A DNA stretch of 64,000 bases from CAINEC01 sp046073825 (lineage in GTDB: Bacteria; Bacteroidota; Bacteroidia; AKYH767-A; OLB10). The notes beneath the pieces were generated by a model that was given only the letters and a program-made list of their open reading frames with translations, did not search any database and had not been told where the DNA came from. A program made the position numbers and the translations under genes. Positions 1-9,963 of the stretch are shown here, one piece after another (positions within the stretch are counted from its first letter, which is position 1; every line of letters starts with the position of its first letter). The DNA is taken from contig JBJTMY010000097.1 of assembly GCA_046073825.1 (NCBI GenBank), forward strand, positions 1 to 64,000. Reading direction: 5' to 3'.

Positions 1-662
1 TTTGGATAGCGAGTAGTGATTAATTCCGCTAATGCCATTGCAACTTTTTTAGCAGGAGTAATTCGATCTTCTCCATAAAGAATCATACTATGACTAATGT
101 CAATCATCAACACCGTGCTCATTTGAGATTTGTATGTCGACTCCTCCACAATCAAATCGTTTTCTGTCAACTTAAATTCGTCAACACCATTATTGATTTG
201 TGCATTGCGCAAACTTTCAGTCAGCGAAATACTTTCTAAACTATCACCGAAATTATAACTACGAAACTCGCCTGTTTGTTCATCTCCACTTCCAACATGT
301 TTTGTTTTATGATTTCCATTTCCTGCTTTTTTCAGATTTCCAAAAATCTGATCAAGGGCCTGCTGGCGAATAATACGTTCTGTTTTAGCTGTAATTCCAA
401 TTCCGCCGGAACCATCTTCATTAATTTCCTCTCGGATATATCCTTTCTTTTTTAAGTCGTCAATAAAATCGTCAATTGTATAATTTTCGTCGGTCAATTT
501 GTACTCAACATCTAATTCGCGCAACCAAGTAATGGCTTCATCAAAATCGCCAGATGTATGAATTATTAGCTCTTTAAAAATATCGAACAACTTATCAAAA
601 GGCGATTGAAACGGAGCTTCGTATTTTTTGAATAAAAATCCTTTTTTAAATGGTTGCTGCAT
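1..662 (-). CDS. VWA-domain protein (3' end beyond window)
   Basis: About 220 N-terminal residues are visible; the gene runs off the left edge. After a charged, mostly helical N-terminal half there is a hydrophobic strand followed by a MIDAS-type metal-binding motif, LMIDISHSM, with D188, S190 and S192, the hallmark of a von Willebrand factor A domain. Similar Bacteroidota proteins bind a divalent metal and are thought to act as partners of AAA+ ATPases (CoxE/YehP-like), but the partner would lie outside the window. The ATG at 662 is chosen because a -7 element lies about 40 nt upstream on the same strand and no longer frame is evident. Family assignment is good; role unknown. Confidence 0.75.
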   Translation of the reverse strand, partial: MQQPFKKGFLFKKYEAPFQSPFDKLFDIFKELIIHTSGDFDEAITWLRELDVEYKLTDENYTIDDFIDDLKKKGYIREEINEDGSGGIGITAKTERIIRQQALDQIFGNLKKAGNGNHKTKHVGSGDEQTGEFRSYNFGDSLESISLTESLRNAQINNGVDEFKLTENDLIVEESTYKSQMSTVLMIDISHSMILYGEDRITPAKKVAMALAELITTRYP

Positions 663-700
663 TGATGATGTAATACTTAATTGGAATTCTGAAAGAGAAA

Positions 701-708
701 CAAATGTA
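701..708 (-). promoter_or_regulatory. Candidate -7 element of the VWA gene
   Basis: Minus strand reads TACATTTG, a full match to the Bacteroidota -7 consensus TAnnTTTG, 38 nt before the ATG at 662. No clear -33 TTTG at the expected distance. Confidence 0.45.
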
Positions 709-775
709 TTCCTTTTAAGTTCTAAAAAAACAGAAAAAATTTAATTAATTGTTATTAGTTTGAAAAACTACATCC

Positions 776-812
776 AAAGAAAAAGCCTCGCAGATTTCTA
801 TTCTACGAGGCT
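776..812 (-). terminator. Rho-independent terminator of the M20 dipeptidase gene
   Basis: AGCCTCG at 784-790 pairs with CGAGGCT at 806-812, with an extra AGA/TCT step inside; on the minus strand the hairpin is followed by a T-rich run (776-784). It lies 20 nt past the stop codon of the upstream minus-strand gene. Confidence 0.8.
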
Positions 813-831
813 CTAAATAATGTTTTGAAAA

Positions 832-2202
832 TCACTTACTCATTTCCGTAAAGTTCTTATAAAACAAGGGAATAGTTTCAATGCCTTTTAGAAAATTAAA
901 TATGCCGTAATGTTCATTTGGTGAGTGAATCAAATCACTGTCTAACCCAAATCCCATCAACACACTCTTCAATCCTAATTCTTTTTCAAACAATGCTACG
1001 ATTGGAATACTTCCGCCGCCACGAGTAGGAATTGGCTTCTTACCAAAGGTAGTTTCCATGGCCATGCTCGCTGCTTTAAAAGCAATCGAATCAGTTGGCG
1101 TAACAACGGGCTCACCACCGTGATGAGGAGTGACTTTTACTTTCACCGATTTAGGTGCAATCGATTCGAAGTGCTTAGTGAAAATTTCTGTGATTTTATC
1201 GGTTGTTTGATTCGGCACTAAACGCATGGAGATTTTTGCATAAGCTTTACTAGGTAAAACAGTTTTTGCTCCTTCTCCAATATATCCACCCCAGATTCCA
1301 TTCAATTCAAAAGTCGGACGAATACCAGTACGCTCTAAAGTTGTATAACCTTTTTCACCATGAACATCTTCCACGTTCAAATCTTTCTTGTAATCTTCTA
1401 AACTGAAAGGAGCGCGATTTAAATCTTCTCTCTCTGCATCTGTTAAAACAACTACATCATCATAAAATCCTGGAATAGTTATGTGATTGTTTTCATCTTT
1501 CATTTTTGCAATCATCTCACATAAAATTGTAATTGGGTTTGCCACTGCTCCACCATACACACCTGAATGTAAATCACGGTTAGGACCTGTCACTTCTACT
1601 TCTACATAACTCAGTCCGCGTAAACCTACATCAATGGAAGGGATGTCATTCGCAATAATCGATGTATCACTAATCAAAATGATATCACCTTTCAAACGAT
1701 CTTTATTATCACGAATCCATGTTCCTAAGTTGGATGAACCTACTTCTTCTTCTCCTTCAATCATAAATTTTACATTGCAAGGAAGCGAATTTGTTTTCAT
1801 CATCAATTCAAAAGCCTTTACATGCATAAACATCTGGCCTTTATCATCACACGAGCCACGAGCCACGATTAAACCATCTTTTATCACTGGTTCAAAAGGA
1901 GGCGAATCCCATAATTCTAATGGATCAGCAGGCTGCACATCATAGTGCCCATAAACTACCACCGTTGGTAAAGCAGGATCAATCATTTTCTCACCATACA
2001 CAATTGGATGTCCTGGTGTAGGACAAACTTCAACCTTATCAGCACCTGCTTCAATCAGGCTGTTTTTTACAAATTCGGCATTGCGTTGAACGTCTTCTTT
2101 GTACTTAGAATCTGCACTTACAGATGGGATACGAAGCATGTCCATTAACTCTGATAAAAATCGATCTTGATTTTGTTCAATGTATTGTTTTATATGTTCC
2201 AT
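832..2202 (-). CDS. M20-family metallopeptidase (dipeptidase)
   Basis: A 456-residue cytosolic M20 peptidase of the CNDP/DapE-like dipeptidase group; no signal peptide is seen. Expected di-zinc ligands are present: H86 in GHYDVQP, bridging D119 in GSCDDKGQ, the catalytic base/ligand pair in EGEEEVGS (about 151-153), D179 in ISDT, and H426 in LIHSPNE near the C terminus. The family hydrolyses dipeptides and related amide substrates; the exact substrate cannot be read here. It is a single-gene unit with its own -7 element and terminator. Confidence 0.92.
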   Translation of the reverse strand: MEHIKQYIEQNQDRFLSELMDMLRIPSVSADSKYKEDVQRNAEFVKNSLIEAGADKVEVCPTPGHPIVYGEKMIDPALPTVVVYGHYDVQPADPLELWDSPPFEPVIKDGLIVARGSCDDKGQMFMHVKAFELMMKTNSLPCNVKFMIEGEEEVGSSNLGTWIRDNKDRLKGDIILISDTSIIANDIPSIDVGLRGLSYVEVEVTGPNRDLHSGVYGGAVANPITILCEMIAKMKDENNHITIPGFYDDVVVLTDAEREDLNRAPFSLEDYKKDLNVEDVHGEKGYTTLERTGIRPTFELNGIWGGYIGEGAKTVLPSKAYAKISMRLVPNQTTDKITEIFTKHFESIAPKSVKVKVTPHHGGEPVVTPTDSIAFKAASMAMETTFGKKPIPTRGGGSIPIVALFEKELGLKSVLMGFGLDSDLIHSPNEHYGIFNFLKGIETIPLFYKNFTEMSK

Positions 2203-2212
2203 AATTTTAAGT

Positions 2213-2220
2213 TAACTTTG
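2213..2220 (+). promoter_or_regulatory. Candidate -7 element of the PKD/CHU_C gene
   Basis: Plus strand TAACTTTG, full TAnnTTTG match, 45 nt before the ATG at 2266. It is back-to-back with the divergent dipeptidase element, so one 60-nt spacer would serve both genes. Confidence 0.4.
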
Positions 2221-2233
2221 TTGAATTACACGC

Positions 2234-2241
2234 CAAATATA
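2234..2241 (-). promoter_or_regulatory. Candidate -7 element of the M20 dipeptidase gene
   Basis: Minus strand TATATTTG, full TAnnTTTG match, 31 nt before the ATG at 2202. Confidence 0.5.
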
Positions 2242-2265
2242 GTTTAAAAGCCAATTCATTTAAGA

Positions 2266-5200
2266 ATGAAAAAAAGATTAATGGTAAATAAATGGAATTA
2301 CCTTTTTATTACCTTATTGATAATCACATCAAAAGTATTTGCCCAGGTTCCAACAAATGATAATTGTACCAACGCCAAGTTTATTAACCTTGATGCAACA
2401 GGGAATATTTGTTTTACAAGCACAAATCAATTTGCCTCGGGCGATGGCTATTCCAATGCTTGCGATGCAAGTGCAACAAGTCCTTTACCAGCAGGTGGTC
2501 ATGAGGTTTGGTACACCTACATTACCTCAGGTCCAATCAATACAATTACAGTAACTCCTTCTGGATCTACTCCTATTCAGAAACCCTCCATCACAGTGGC
2601 CAATGGTAACTGTGCTATTGGAGGAACCAATGTTTGCAATGCAGCCACCGCTAATGCATCGCCAGCTTCGGTTGCATTTACAAGTGCAGCAGGAACTCAA
2701 GTATGGTTTTCTGTTACTGCGCTTACAAGTGATGGAGGATTTTCACTTTGTATTAATTCCACCCAAGGGTTTGTAAGCCCTGGGATCAATTGTGCCAGCG
2801 CTGTAGCTGTTTGCAACAAAGTAGATTTTAGTTGTCCAGGATCTTCTATTAATAGTTCAACCGTTAACCCTTCTTGTTTTAACACTCCACCGCATCGTGA
2901 AATGTGGTATAAATTCACACCTGGAAACACAGCTCCGTTAGAGTTCACCTGTACTCCTACTGGGCTTGGAGGATTTAGGTGGGCATTGTATGATTTGAGT
3001 GCGGGTTGTCCAGGAACAGAAATCGCATGTAATTCAATTTACAACTCTTCACTTCCCTTTGGACTTTCTGCGTCTGCGACCAATTGCAACACCACGCCAT
3101 TTTGCCCTCCCGTTACGGTCACGTCTGGAAAAACCTATGCGTTAATGATTGATGACACCAGTGAATCTGGATCGGGCTTTAACATGAAATGGGGAAGTGC
3201 ATTAAACATGTTGCCAACAGCAGGATTCAATGTTGATAGTTTATCGGCTTGCGGATCCTTGACCTTAAATGTTTCCGATTTTTCTACCTATTCTAATTTA
3301 ACAAGCTATGTACTTGATTTCGGTGATGGCTCACCGTTAGTAACAGGTAATGCTGCATCAGGACCATTCTCTTATCCTTCTCATAACTTCGGACCAGGAA
3401 CCTACTATGTAAAGCTTACTTTAAACCACCCAACAGGATGTTCTAGCAGTTATACGAGACAAATTGTTGTTACTCCACGACCTGCAGCCACTTTTACTGC
3501 AAGCACTAATACCGGTTGTACCGATGGAACAAATCCAATTACCGTTGACTTCTCGGTGAATTCAATTTCTTTTAATGCGAATTACAATTGGAATTATGCA
3601 AACAATGCAGGAGTGATTGGAACAGGTGTTGGAACGAATACCGTCTTTTGGAACACTCCAGGTGCACAGCCAGTTTGGTTGGTAGCAACTGAAAATGGTT
3701 GTGTTTCCGATACTGCTCGAGATACAATTTTCGTTTATGATTTCCCTACTTCCACATTTACCGTAGCAACCACAGGCTGCTCAAGCACATCCATTCCTGT
3801 AACTTACACGGGTAATGCCAGCAGTGCTGCAGTGTTTGGCTGGTCGTATGGTGTTGGAACAGTAACAAATTCATCAAACACCAACTTTAATATTACTTAT
3901 GCAGCACCCGGCAACTATTCCATTGGATTAGCTGTTCAGGATCATGGATGCCTATCTTTCCCTACCTCCAATAATATTGTCATTAGTCAATCACCAACAG
4001 TAAATGTGTCTGCGCCAACTGCAGTTTGTGAGAAAGATACATTAACGTTAAATGCCATTGTGAATGGTATTCCAGCTGGATTAACTTATACTTGGAATTT
4101 TGGAACAACTACCGTGATATCTGGCAATCCTGTAAGTACAGGCAATGGAACTTTTACATGGCCTACTGCTGGAAACACTTCTTGGATTGCAACAGGCACT
4201 TCTGCCAATGGATGTTCTTCATCTGATACTGCAACGATTTTAGTAAGAGCAAAACCAACATCCAGTTTTACCGTGAGCAACAATCAGGTTTGTGGAAATG
4301 ACAATACACTTTTGACATTTTCTGGAACTACTCAGCAGCCTATAACGAATTTCAATTGGGGATTCGGAGGTGGAAATGGATCTGGACCCGCTAACGGACC
4401 TAAATCAGTTAACTTTCCGAGTGCAGGAAGCTATACCGTTTACCTCGTATTAGCGGATGCCTATTGCTCTTCCGACACCAGCAAACAAACAATAACGGTG
4501 GCAAACTACCCCATTTCAAATGCAGGCGGAGCCGCAAGCACTTGCGCTAATCAACCTATCGGCATTGGAACTACCACAACATCTGGATACACCTACGTGT
4601 GGTCACCAGCTAGTTATTTAAATAATATCAATACTTCTAATCCAACCGCTTCTATTCCTAATTTCGGTAATGCTGATACGTTAGTAAAGTATATTGTGAC
4701 TACAACCGAGGGATTTTGTAGCTCAAAAGACAGTGCAGTGGTTACCATTCACCCTGTTCAGCTTGCACGATTTAATCGTCCAGGACCTCAATGCGAAATT
4801 GGCAATGCCTATAATTTTAGTCCTGCCTATGCAATAGTTCCAGGAGCTCTTTGCACTTGGAATTTTGGATCCAATGCAAGTACAACAACCTCCACCAATG
4901 CTACCGTAAACAATGTTAATTTTAATACAACAGGATGGCAAGTAGTTACCTTAAGTACATCTACCCCAGGATGTCCCACAGATATTTATACGGATAGTGT
5001 GTTTATTAAGCCCAACCCTCAAGTGTTATTAGGATCAGATGTTACAGGTGGATGTCCGCCCGTAACGGTAAATTTTAGTAATAACTCGCCAGCATTTCCA
5101 GGATCTACCATCAATTGGGATTTTGGTGATGGTAATAGTTCTACTCAATCGAACCCAACTTACAATTATGCTTTAGCAGGTGTCTATCAACCTTCACTTA

Positions 5201-5787
5201 CAATTGTAAGTGCTGACACTTGTTCTACTACTGAGACAATCGCAACTGGCATTAATGTAACGAGTCTTCCAAATTCTTCTTTTATTGCAAATCCATTGGT
5301 GGTTAATTCCATGAATCCTTTGATCACGTTTACAGCAACAGCGCCAGGAAGTGATTGTATTTTTGATTTTGGCGATGGGTCCATTGATAGTGCGTGCTAC
5401 ACACAACACAATTATCAAGACACAGGAACCTTTATCGTAAAATTCATTACCATCAATGCGGGAGGCTGCTCCGACTCTTCCTTTGTAACTGTTGAAGTAA
5501 AAGATATTTATAACCTAACCCTTCCGAATGCATTTTCCCCTAACAATGATGGACTGAATGATGTGTTTGAAATTTTCTCGAAAGGAGTACGTAATTTTGA
5601 GTTATGGGTTTTTAACAGAAGAGGCCAATTAGTGTGGAATACCACCAATACTGATGAAAAATGGAATGGGAAGTATTTAAATCAATATGAAGATTGCCCT
5701 TCTGGTGTATATGTATATCGAGTTAGAACGAAGGACATGTACAACAAACATCATGAAGAAACCGGACAGATTACCATCATTCGATAA
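2266..5787 (+). CDS. PKD-repeat surface protein with gliding-motility-type (type B) T9SS sorting domain
   Basis: A 1173-residue secreted protein. An N-terminal signal peptide (about residues 1-26, ending VFAQ) is followed by a Thr/Ser/Asn-rich, Cys-containing region and a long run of Ig-like modules; DFGDG-type PKD signatures are visible near residues 350, 951 and 1032. The last ~86 residues, from NAFSPNNDGLND to the end, match the gliding motility-associated C-terminal domain (CHU_C/TIGR04131), which routes proteins through the type IX secretion system to the cell surface. No catalytic domain is recognised, so an adhesin or extracellular binding role is inferred. Monocistronic: ends in a strong terminator shared with the convergent gene. 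Confidence 0.93.
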   Translation: MKKRLMVNKWNYLFITLLIITSKVFAQVPTNDNCTNAKFINLDATGNICFTSTNQFASGDGYSNACDASATSPLPAGGHEVWYTYITSGPINTITVTPSGSTPIQKPSITVANGNCAIGGTNVCNAATANASPASVAFTSAAGTQVWFSVTALTSDGGFSLCINSTQGFVSPGINCASAVAVCNKVDFSCPGSSINSSTVNPSCFNTPPHREMWYKFTPGNTAPLEFTCTPTGLGGFRWALYDLSAGCPGTEIACNSIYNSSLPFGLSASATNCNTTPFCPPVTVTSGKTYALMIDDTSESGSGFNMKWGSALNMLPTAGFNVDSLSACGSLTLNVSDFSTYSNLTSYVLDFGDGSPLVTGNAASGPFSYPSHNFGPGTYYVKLTLNHPTGCSSSYTRQIVVTPRPAATFTASTNTGCTDGTNPITVDFSVNSISFNANYNWNYANNAGVIGTGVGTNTVFWNTPGAQPVWLVATENGCVSDTARDTIFVYDFPTSTFTVATTGCSSTSIPVTYTGNASSAAVFGWSYGVGTVTNSSNTNFNITYAAPGNYSIGLAVQDHGCLSFPTSNNIVISQSPTVNVSAPTAVCEKDTLTLNAIVNGIPAGLTYTWNFGTTTVISGNPVSTGNGTFTWPTAGNTSWIATGTSANGCSSSDTATILVRAKPTSSFTVSNNQVCGNDNTLLTFSGTTQQPITNFNWGFGGGNGSGPANGPKSVNFPSAGSYTVYLVLADAYCSSDTSKQTITVANYPISNAGGAASTCANQPIGIGTTTTSGYTYVWSPASYLNNINTSNPTASIPNFGNADTLVKYIVTTTEGFCSSKDSAVVTIHPVQLARFNRPGPQCEIGNAYNFSPAYAIVPGALCTWNFGSNASTTTSTNATVNNVNFNTTGWQVVTLSTSTPGCPTDIYTDSVFIKPNPQVLLGSDVTGGCPPVTVNFSNNSPAFPGSTINWDFGDGNSSTQSNPTYNYALAGVYQPSLTIVSADTCSTTETIATGINVTSLPNSSFIANPLVVNSMNPLITFTATAPGSDCIFDFGDGSIDSACYTQHNYQDTGTFIVKFITINAGGCSDSSFVTVEVKDIYNLTLPNAFSPNNDGLNDVFEIFSKGVRNFELWVFNRRGQLVWNTTNTDEKWNGKYLNQYEDCPSGVYVYRVRTKDMYNKHHEETGQITIIR

Positions 5788-5828
5788 CAAGAAAGGGACG
5801 AAAAAATATTCGTCCCTTTCTTGTTTTA
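5786..5828. terminator. Bidirectional terminator between convergent genes
   Basis: A perfect 17-bp stem (5786-5802 with 5809-5825) closes a 6-nt loop. T-rich flanks occur on both strands, fitting termination of the PKD protein gene (plus) and of the lipoprotein gene (minus). Confidence 0.9.
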
Positions 5829-5839
5829 ATTATTTTTTA

Positions 5840-6685
5840 TCATCGTAATTGTATGATGTAATTATATCCGTTGATGGTTACTTGCGCTAAATTATCGGGA
5901 GTACCATTGGGATATCCGTAGTTGATGTATCGAGTGAATTTACCTTGCGGTGTAAATGCTAATGTGCCATCGGTAATATGTCGATATCCTGTTTCTTTTT
6001 TCAGAGGAGCTACTGTATAAGCAGAATAAGTTGCGCCAGTATGAGTAACTCCACTTTGAGTACCACTAATCAGATACACATCATCCGTCCATATTTGAGT
6101 AGATTCCCCACTACTCCATTCTCGAACTCTATTTGATGTATAAGTACTTGTGCAAACACTTCCAAAATAAGAAGCATCCCAGGTGATTGTTCCGTTTACG
6201 GTGATGGCATACTCCAAATTACCCTGATTATTTCGGCCTTTATTAACGACCGTTTTAGTGCCATCAATTTTATTGTTGTCAACATAATAATTATCAAAAG
6301 TAATCGTATGTGTACTTCCACTATCACGATAAAATCCTTGATAGGTAACAATGATTTTACCTCGTCTGTAATTCACATCATTACAAAGGCAATTCGTAGC
6401 TCCAAAATCGATAATAAAAGATTTAGGGCTAGAAGTAGTATCAAACGAAACAGAGGCGCAATTCGACAAATACACTGGTGGACAAATAGATTTGTATGAG
6501 CTTACAGAACCTGTATAAGCTTCGTCAGCGATACTAACAACATCATTATAGGCGGCATCCGCCATGGCATTTTCAATTGATGTGGAAGTATCATTGTCTG
6601 CTTCAATTTTGGGAGTTTCTTTTTTTCTGCATGCATGAAGTGAGATAACCACTAATACCAATGCAAGGGGACGAAAGAATTTCAT
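5840..6685 (-). CDS. Lipoprotein of unknown function
   Basis: Encodes 281 residues from the ATG at 6685; the frame is open to a TTG at 6706 but only the ATG places the signal peptide at the N terminus. The peptide MKFFRPLALVLVVISLHAC ends in a plausible lipobox (LHAC, C19), followed by a charged linker, so outer-membrane or periplasmic anchoring is likely. The rest is rich in Thr, Ser, Tyr and Asn in a pattern typical of beta-sandwich proteins. I do not recognise the family. Stands alone between a bidirectional terminator and a divergent TPR gene. Confidence 0.75.
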   Translation of the reverse strand: MKFFRPLALVLVVISLHACRKKETPKIEADNDTSTSIENAMADAAYNDVVSIADEAYTGSVSSYKSICPPVYLSNCASVSFDTTSSPKSFIIDFGATNCLCNDVNYRRGKIIVTYQGFYRDSGSTHTITFDNYYVDNNKIDGTKTVVNKGRNNQGNLEYAITVNGTITWDASYFGSVCTSTYTSNRVREWSSGESTQIWTDDVYLISGTQSGVTHTGATYSAYTVAPLKKETGYRHITDGTLAFTPQGKFTRYINYGYPNGTPDNLAQVTINGYNYIIQLR

Positions 6686-6713
6686 AAGGCCAATTGTATT
6701 TATCAATTCAAAA

Positions 6714-6721
6714 CGAAAGTA
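6714..6721 (-). promoter_or_regulatory. Candidate -7 element of the lipoprotein gene
   Basis: Minus strand TACTTTCG, one mismatch to TAnnTTTG, 28 nt before the ATG at 6685. Confidence 0.3.
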
Positions 6722-6840
6722 AAAACTTTTTGTTGCCCACCGATATTTACGCTCTTTAAAACGGTAATTATATACACTTTGGTGTTGATAAAATCGGGCA
6801 TTAATGCACTAATGGGCCTCTTAATAGCGTTTCATAGCTG

Positions 6841-6848
6841 TAATTTTG
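6841..6848 (+). promoter_or_regulatory. Candidate -7 element of the TPR/beta-barrel operon
   Basis: Plus strand TAATTTTG, full match to TAnnTTTG, 23 nt before the ATG at 6872; it makes an upstream GTG at 6860 a less likely start. Confidence 0.5.
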
Positions 6849-6871
6849 ACTTTCCATAGGTGTACCCGAAC

Positions 6872-9800
6872 ATGAAGCATAAACTTAAATTATTAATCTT
6901 AGTTGGACTACTTAGCTCTAACATTTCCTTTGCACAACATACTGAAATCTTTATAGAAGCCGATAGAGATTACAAGACCGCACACGAGTTGTTTATCAAA
7001 GAAAAATACGGGGCTGCAATTGACTTATTTGATGCGTATGCAGCTTCTCCGAAAGGATCATTGCCTTTAAAAATCAACGCTGCTTATTACTCAGCTGTTT
7101 CTTCTTTTGAACTTTTTAATCCGGATGCTGAATCAAAACTTCAAACATTTATTGAGAAATATCCTGAAAGCACGAAAGCGCCCCTAGCATGGTTTTATCT
7201 TGGAAGAATGTACTATCGAACCAAACAATATGGTAAAGCACTTACTGCACTTGAAAAAGCAGATGTTTATTACCTATCAGGAGATGAGGTTGCAGAATAT
7301 TATTTTAAAACTGGCTATTGCTATTTTTCAAAAAACGATCAGGAGAAAGCATCTAAAAACTTTCATGAAATACTTGAGGTCGAATCTAAATATCAAACCG
7401 CAGCTCAATATTACTATGGCCATATCGCCTACACGCAAAATAATTTTAATACAGCACTTGAGTATTTTAAAAAACTAGATTCTTCTGCTACGTTTGGACC
7501 ATTAGTGCCTTATTACATTACGCAAATGTATTTTGAACAAGCAAAGTACAACGAGGTAATTAAGTATGGAACCGATATCCTTAGAAAATCAAATCCTCAA
7601 AATGCATCTGAAATTAATCGCATTGTTGCTGAATCATATTACAGAGCGGGTGATTACAAAAATGCGCTAACGTATTTTGATACTTACCAATCAAGTGTTC
7701 CTGCAATAAATCGTGATGACCGCTACTCTATTGCTTATTGCGAATATAAAAATGGCGACTATAAAACTGCCGCCTCCAACTTTGAACGCGTAACAGAAGT
7801 AAATGACTCTTTAGGACAGAATGCGTATTATCATCTTGCGGATTGCTATTTGAAATCAAAAAACAAACAAGCAGCGAGAAATGCATTTCAATTTGCTGGT
7901 AAGAATACTTTTGATGCAAGCATTAGCGAATCATCGCAATTTAACTACGCAAAACTATCTTATGAATTAGGTTTTCAGCCTGTAGCTTTAAATGCATTTA
8001 GAAACTTCTTGGTCAACTACCCTAACTCTAAATATGCTGATGAATCAAATGAGTTAATTGCGGTTCTTTATTTGAATACCAGAAACTATAAGGATGCATT
8101 AACAGCTTTAGATAACATCAAAATAAAAACCACTCGCTCAAAAACAGCTTACCAAAAAGTAGCTTACTACAGAGGCGTTGAATTATTTAATGATGGTTAC
8201 CTGGACAATTCCATTTCGATGTTTGAGAAAGCCATTGTAAATGATATTGATCAAAATTTACGTGCGTTAGCAATGTATTGGAAAGCAGAGGCGCTTTATA
8301 AAGGAAATAAGTTTGATGCAGCGGTAAAGCAATATCGGATTTTTATTTTTAATCCAGCATCAGTGAATACTGAATTTTACGAGTTAGCACATTACAATTT
8401 AGGATATGCCTACTTTAAAAATGCAGAATACAATGATGCGTCCACATGGTTTAGAAAATATTTAACAAAGAAAGGGGAAGTATCTAAATCAACATTTGAT
8501 GATTGTTTGTTAAGAACAGGTGACTGCTTTTATGTAACTCGTGAATTTGAAACGGCATTACCGTATTATCAGCAGGCTATCGATAACCAGGCTGCTTCCA
8601 GCGACTATGCATTATTTCAGAAAGGGATTTTACAAGGTCTTTTAGGCGATGTTGATGGTAAAACAACAACTATGAATACCCTGTTGACGCAATATCCGAA
8701 ATCAAAATTCAAAGCAGACGGATTATATGAAAAAGGAAAAGCGCAAATGACATTGGGCAATTCAAATGAGGCTAAAAAATTGTTTAACGACTTATTGAGT
8801 GAATTTCCCAATAGCGTGTATGCTAAAAAAGCACAATTGAATATTGGTTTAATTTGTTTTAACAACAATGAAGATGATGATGCATTGGGTATTTTCAAAA
8901 AAGTAGTAAGTAATTATCCAGGATCTCCAGAAGCAGCAGAAGCCTTGGCAACAATTAAAAGTATTTACATTTCGAATGGAACTCCAGATAAATACTTTGA
9001 ATATGCGAAAACAGTTTCCAATGTAAGTATCAGTGAAGGCGCACAAGATTCGATTACTTACGAAGCAGCAGAACAACAATATTTAAATCAAAAGTTTGAT
9101 GAAGCAAAGGCTTCTATGACAAAATATCTATCGCAATTTAGCAATGGCATTTTTAAATTAAATGCGACTTTCTACATAGCAGAATGTGATTATCGCGCGA
9201 ATAAATTAAATGAAGCATTAATTGGTTATGAAACCATTGTTGACCAACCTAAAAATATTTTTTCAGAAAAGTCATTGCTAAAGGCCGGCAATATCAATTA
9301 TAAAAATAAGTCGTACGAAAAAGCCATTGCTCATTACGTAAAACTAGAACAAACTGCCGATTTACGAGACAATATCATTTATGCTCAAACAGGATTGATG
9401 CGTAGTTATTTTAAAAACAAGATGTATGATCAATCCATTCTGTATGCTCAAAAATTATTATCATCCGACAAAGTATCTAATGAAATTATTGCAGAAGCGC
9501 ATATTACTAATGGTCGTTGTGCACTCTTAACAGATGATTATAATACGGCTAAAAAAGAGTTTCAGTTAACCTATAAACAAAGTAGTGCAGTAGGAGCTGA
9601 ATCGCGTTATAACCTTGCGCTGATAGAATTTAAACAAAACAATTTTAAAACTTCTCAAGCCAAATGTTTTGAAATCATTAACGAAGTTCCTTCTTATGAT
9701 TATTGGATTGGAAAATCATTCATCCTCTTAGCAGATAATTATGTGGCTTTAAAAGACACCTTTCAAGCAAAGCAAACATTGCAAAGTATAATCGACAATT

Positions 9801-9943
9801 TTGAAGTAGATCCTTCCGACCCTGAAGACATTAAAGCGTTAGCCACTTCACGCTTTAATGAGATAGACGCGAATGGAAGCAAGGACCTAATGAAGCCCGA
9901 AGAGCCCAAAGAACAAGAAACAGATATTAATAACGCCAAATAA
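6872..9943 (+). CDS. Large periplasmic tetratricopeptide-repeat protein
   Basis: A 1023-residue exported protein with signal peptide MKHKLKLLILVGLLSSNISFA followed almost entirely by TPR helices; recurrent signatures include YYLGRMYY, KxGYCYF, YHLADCYLKS, YNLGYAYFK and NLALIEFKQNNF. The C-terminal ~30 residues are acidic, lysine-rich and disordered. The ATG at 6872 is preferred to the GTG at 6860 because it gives a normal signal peptide. The next gene, a beta-barrel protein, begins 20 nt downstream, so the pair is probably one transcript. TPR scaffolds of this sort usually assemble envelope complexes; the cargo or partner is presumed to be the barrel, which is inference. Confidence 0.88.
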   Translation: MKHKLKLLILVGLLSSNISFAQHTEIFIEADRDYKTAHELFIKEKYGAAIDLFDAYAASPKGSLPLKINAAYYSAVSSFELFNPDAESKLQTFIEKYPESTKAPLAWFYLGRMYYRTKQYGKALTALEKADVYYLSGDEVAEYYFKTGYCYFSKNDQEKASKNFHEILEVESKYQTAAQYYYGHIAYTQNNFNTALEYFKKLDSSATFGPLVPYYITQMYFEQAKYNEVIKYGTDILRKSNPQNASEINRIVAESYYRAGDYKNALTYFDTYQSSVPAINRDDRYSIAYCEYKNGDYKTAASNFERVTEVNDSLGQNAYYHLADCYLKSKNKQAARNAFQFAGKNTFDASISESSQFNYAKLSYELGFQPVALNAFRNFLVNYPNSKYADESNELIAVLYLNTRNYKDALTALDNIKIKTTRSKTAYQKVAYYRGVELFNDGYLDNSISMFEKAIVNDIDQNLRALAMYWKAEALYKGNKFDAAVKQYRIFIFNPASVNTEFYELAHYNLGYAYFKNAEYNDASTWFRKYLTKKGEVSKSTFDDCLLRTGDCFYVTREFETALPYYQQAIDNQAASSDYALFQKGILQGLLGDVDGKTTTMNTLLTQYPKSKFKADGLYEKGKAQMTLGNSNEAKKLFNDLLSEFPNSVYAKKAQLNIGLICFNNNEDDDALGIFKKVVSNYPGSPEAAEALATIKSIYISNGTPDKYFEYAKTVSNVSISEGAQDSITYEAAEQQYLNQKFDEAKASMTKYLSQFSNGIFKLNATFYIAECDYRANKLNEALIGYETIVDQPKNIFSEKSLLKAGNINYKNKSYEKAIAHYVKLEQTADLRDNIIYAQTGLMRSYFKNKMYDQSILYAQKLLSSDKVSNEIIAEAHITNGRCALLTDDYNTAKKEFQLTYKQSSAVGAESRYNLALIEFKQNNFKTSQAKCFEIINEVPSYDYWIGKSFILLADNYVALKDTFQAKQTLQSIIDNFEVDPSDPEDIKALATSRFNEIDANGSKDLMKPEEPKEQETDINNAK

Positions 9944-9963
9944 CTTTATTGCTTTTAAGAAAC

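Noticed and set aside
1634..1945. A 103-residue plus-strand frame inside the M20 dipeptidase gene
   Set aside because: The minus-strand gene has all family motifs there; the plus frame has none.
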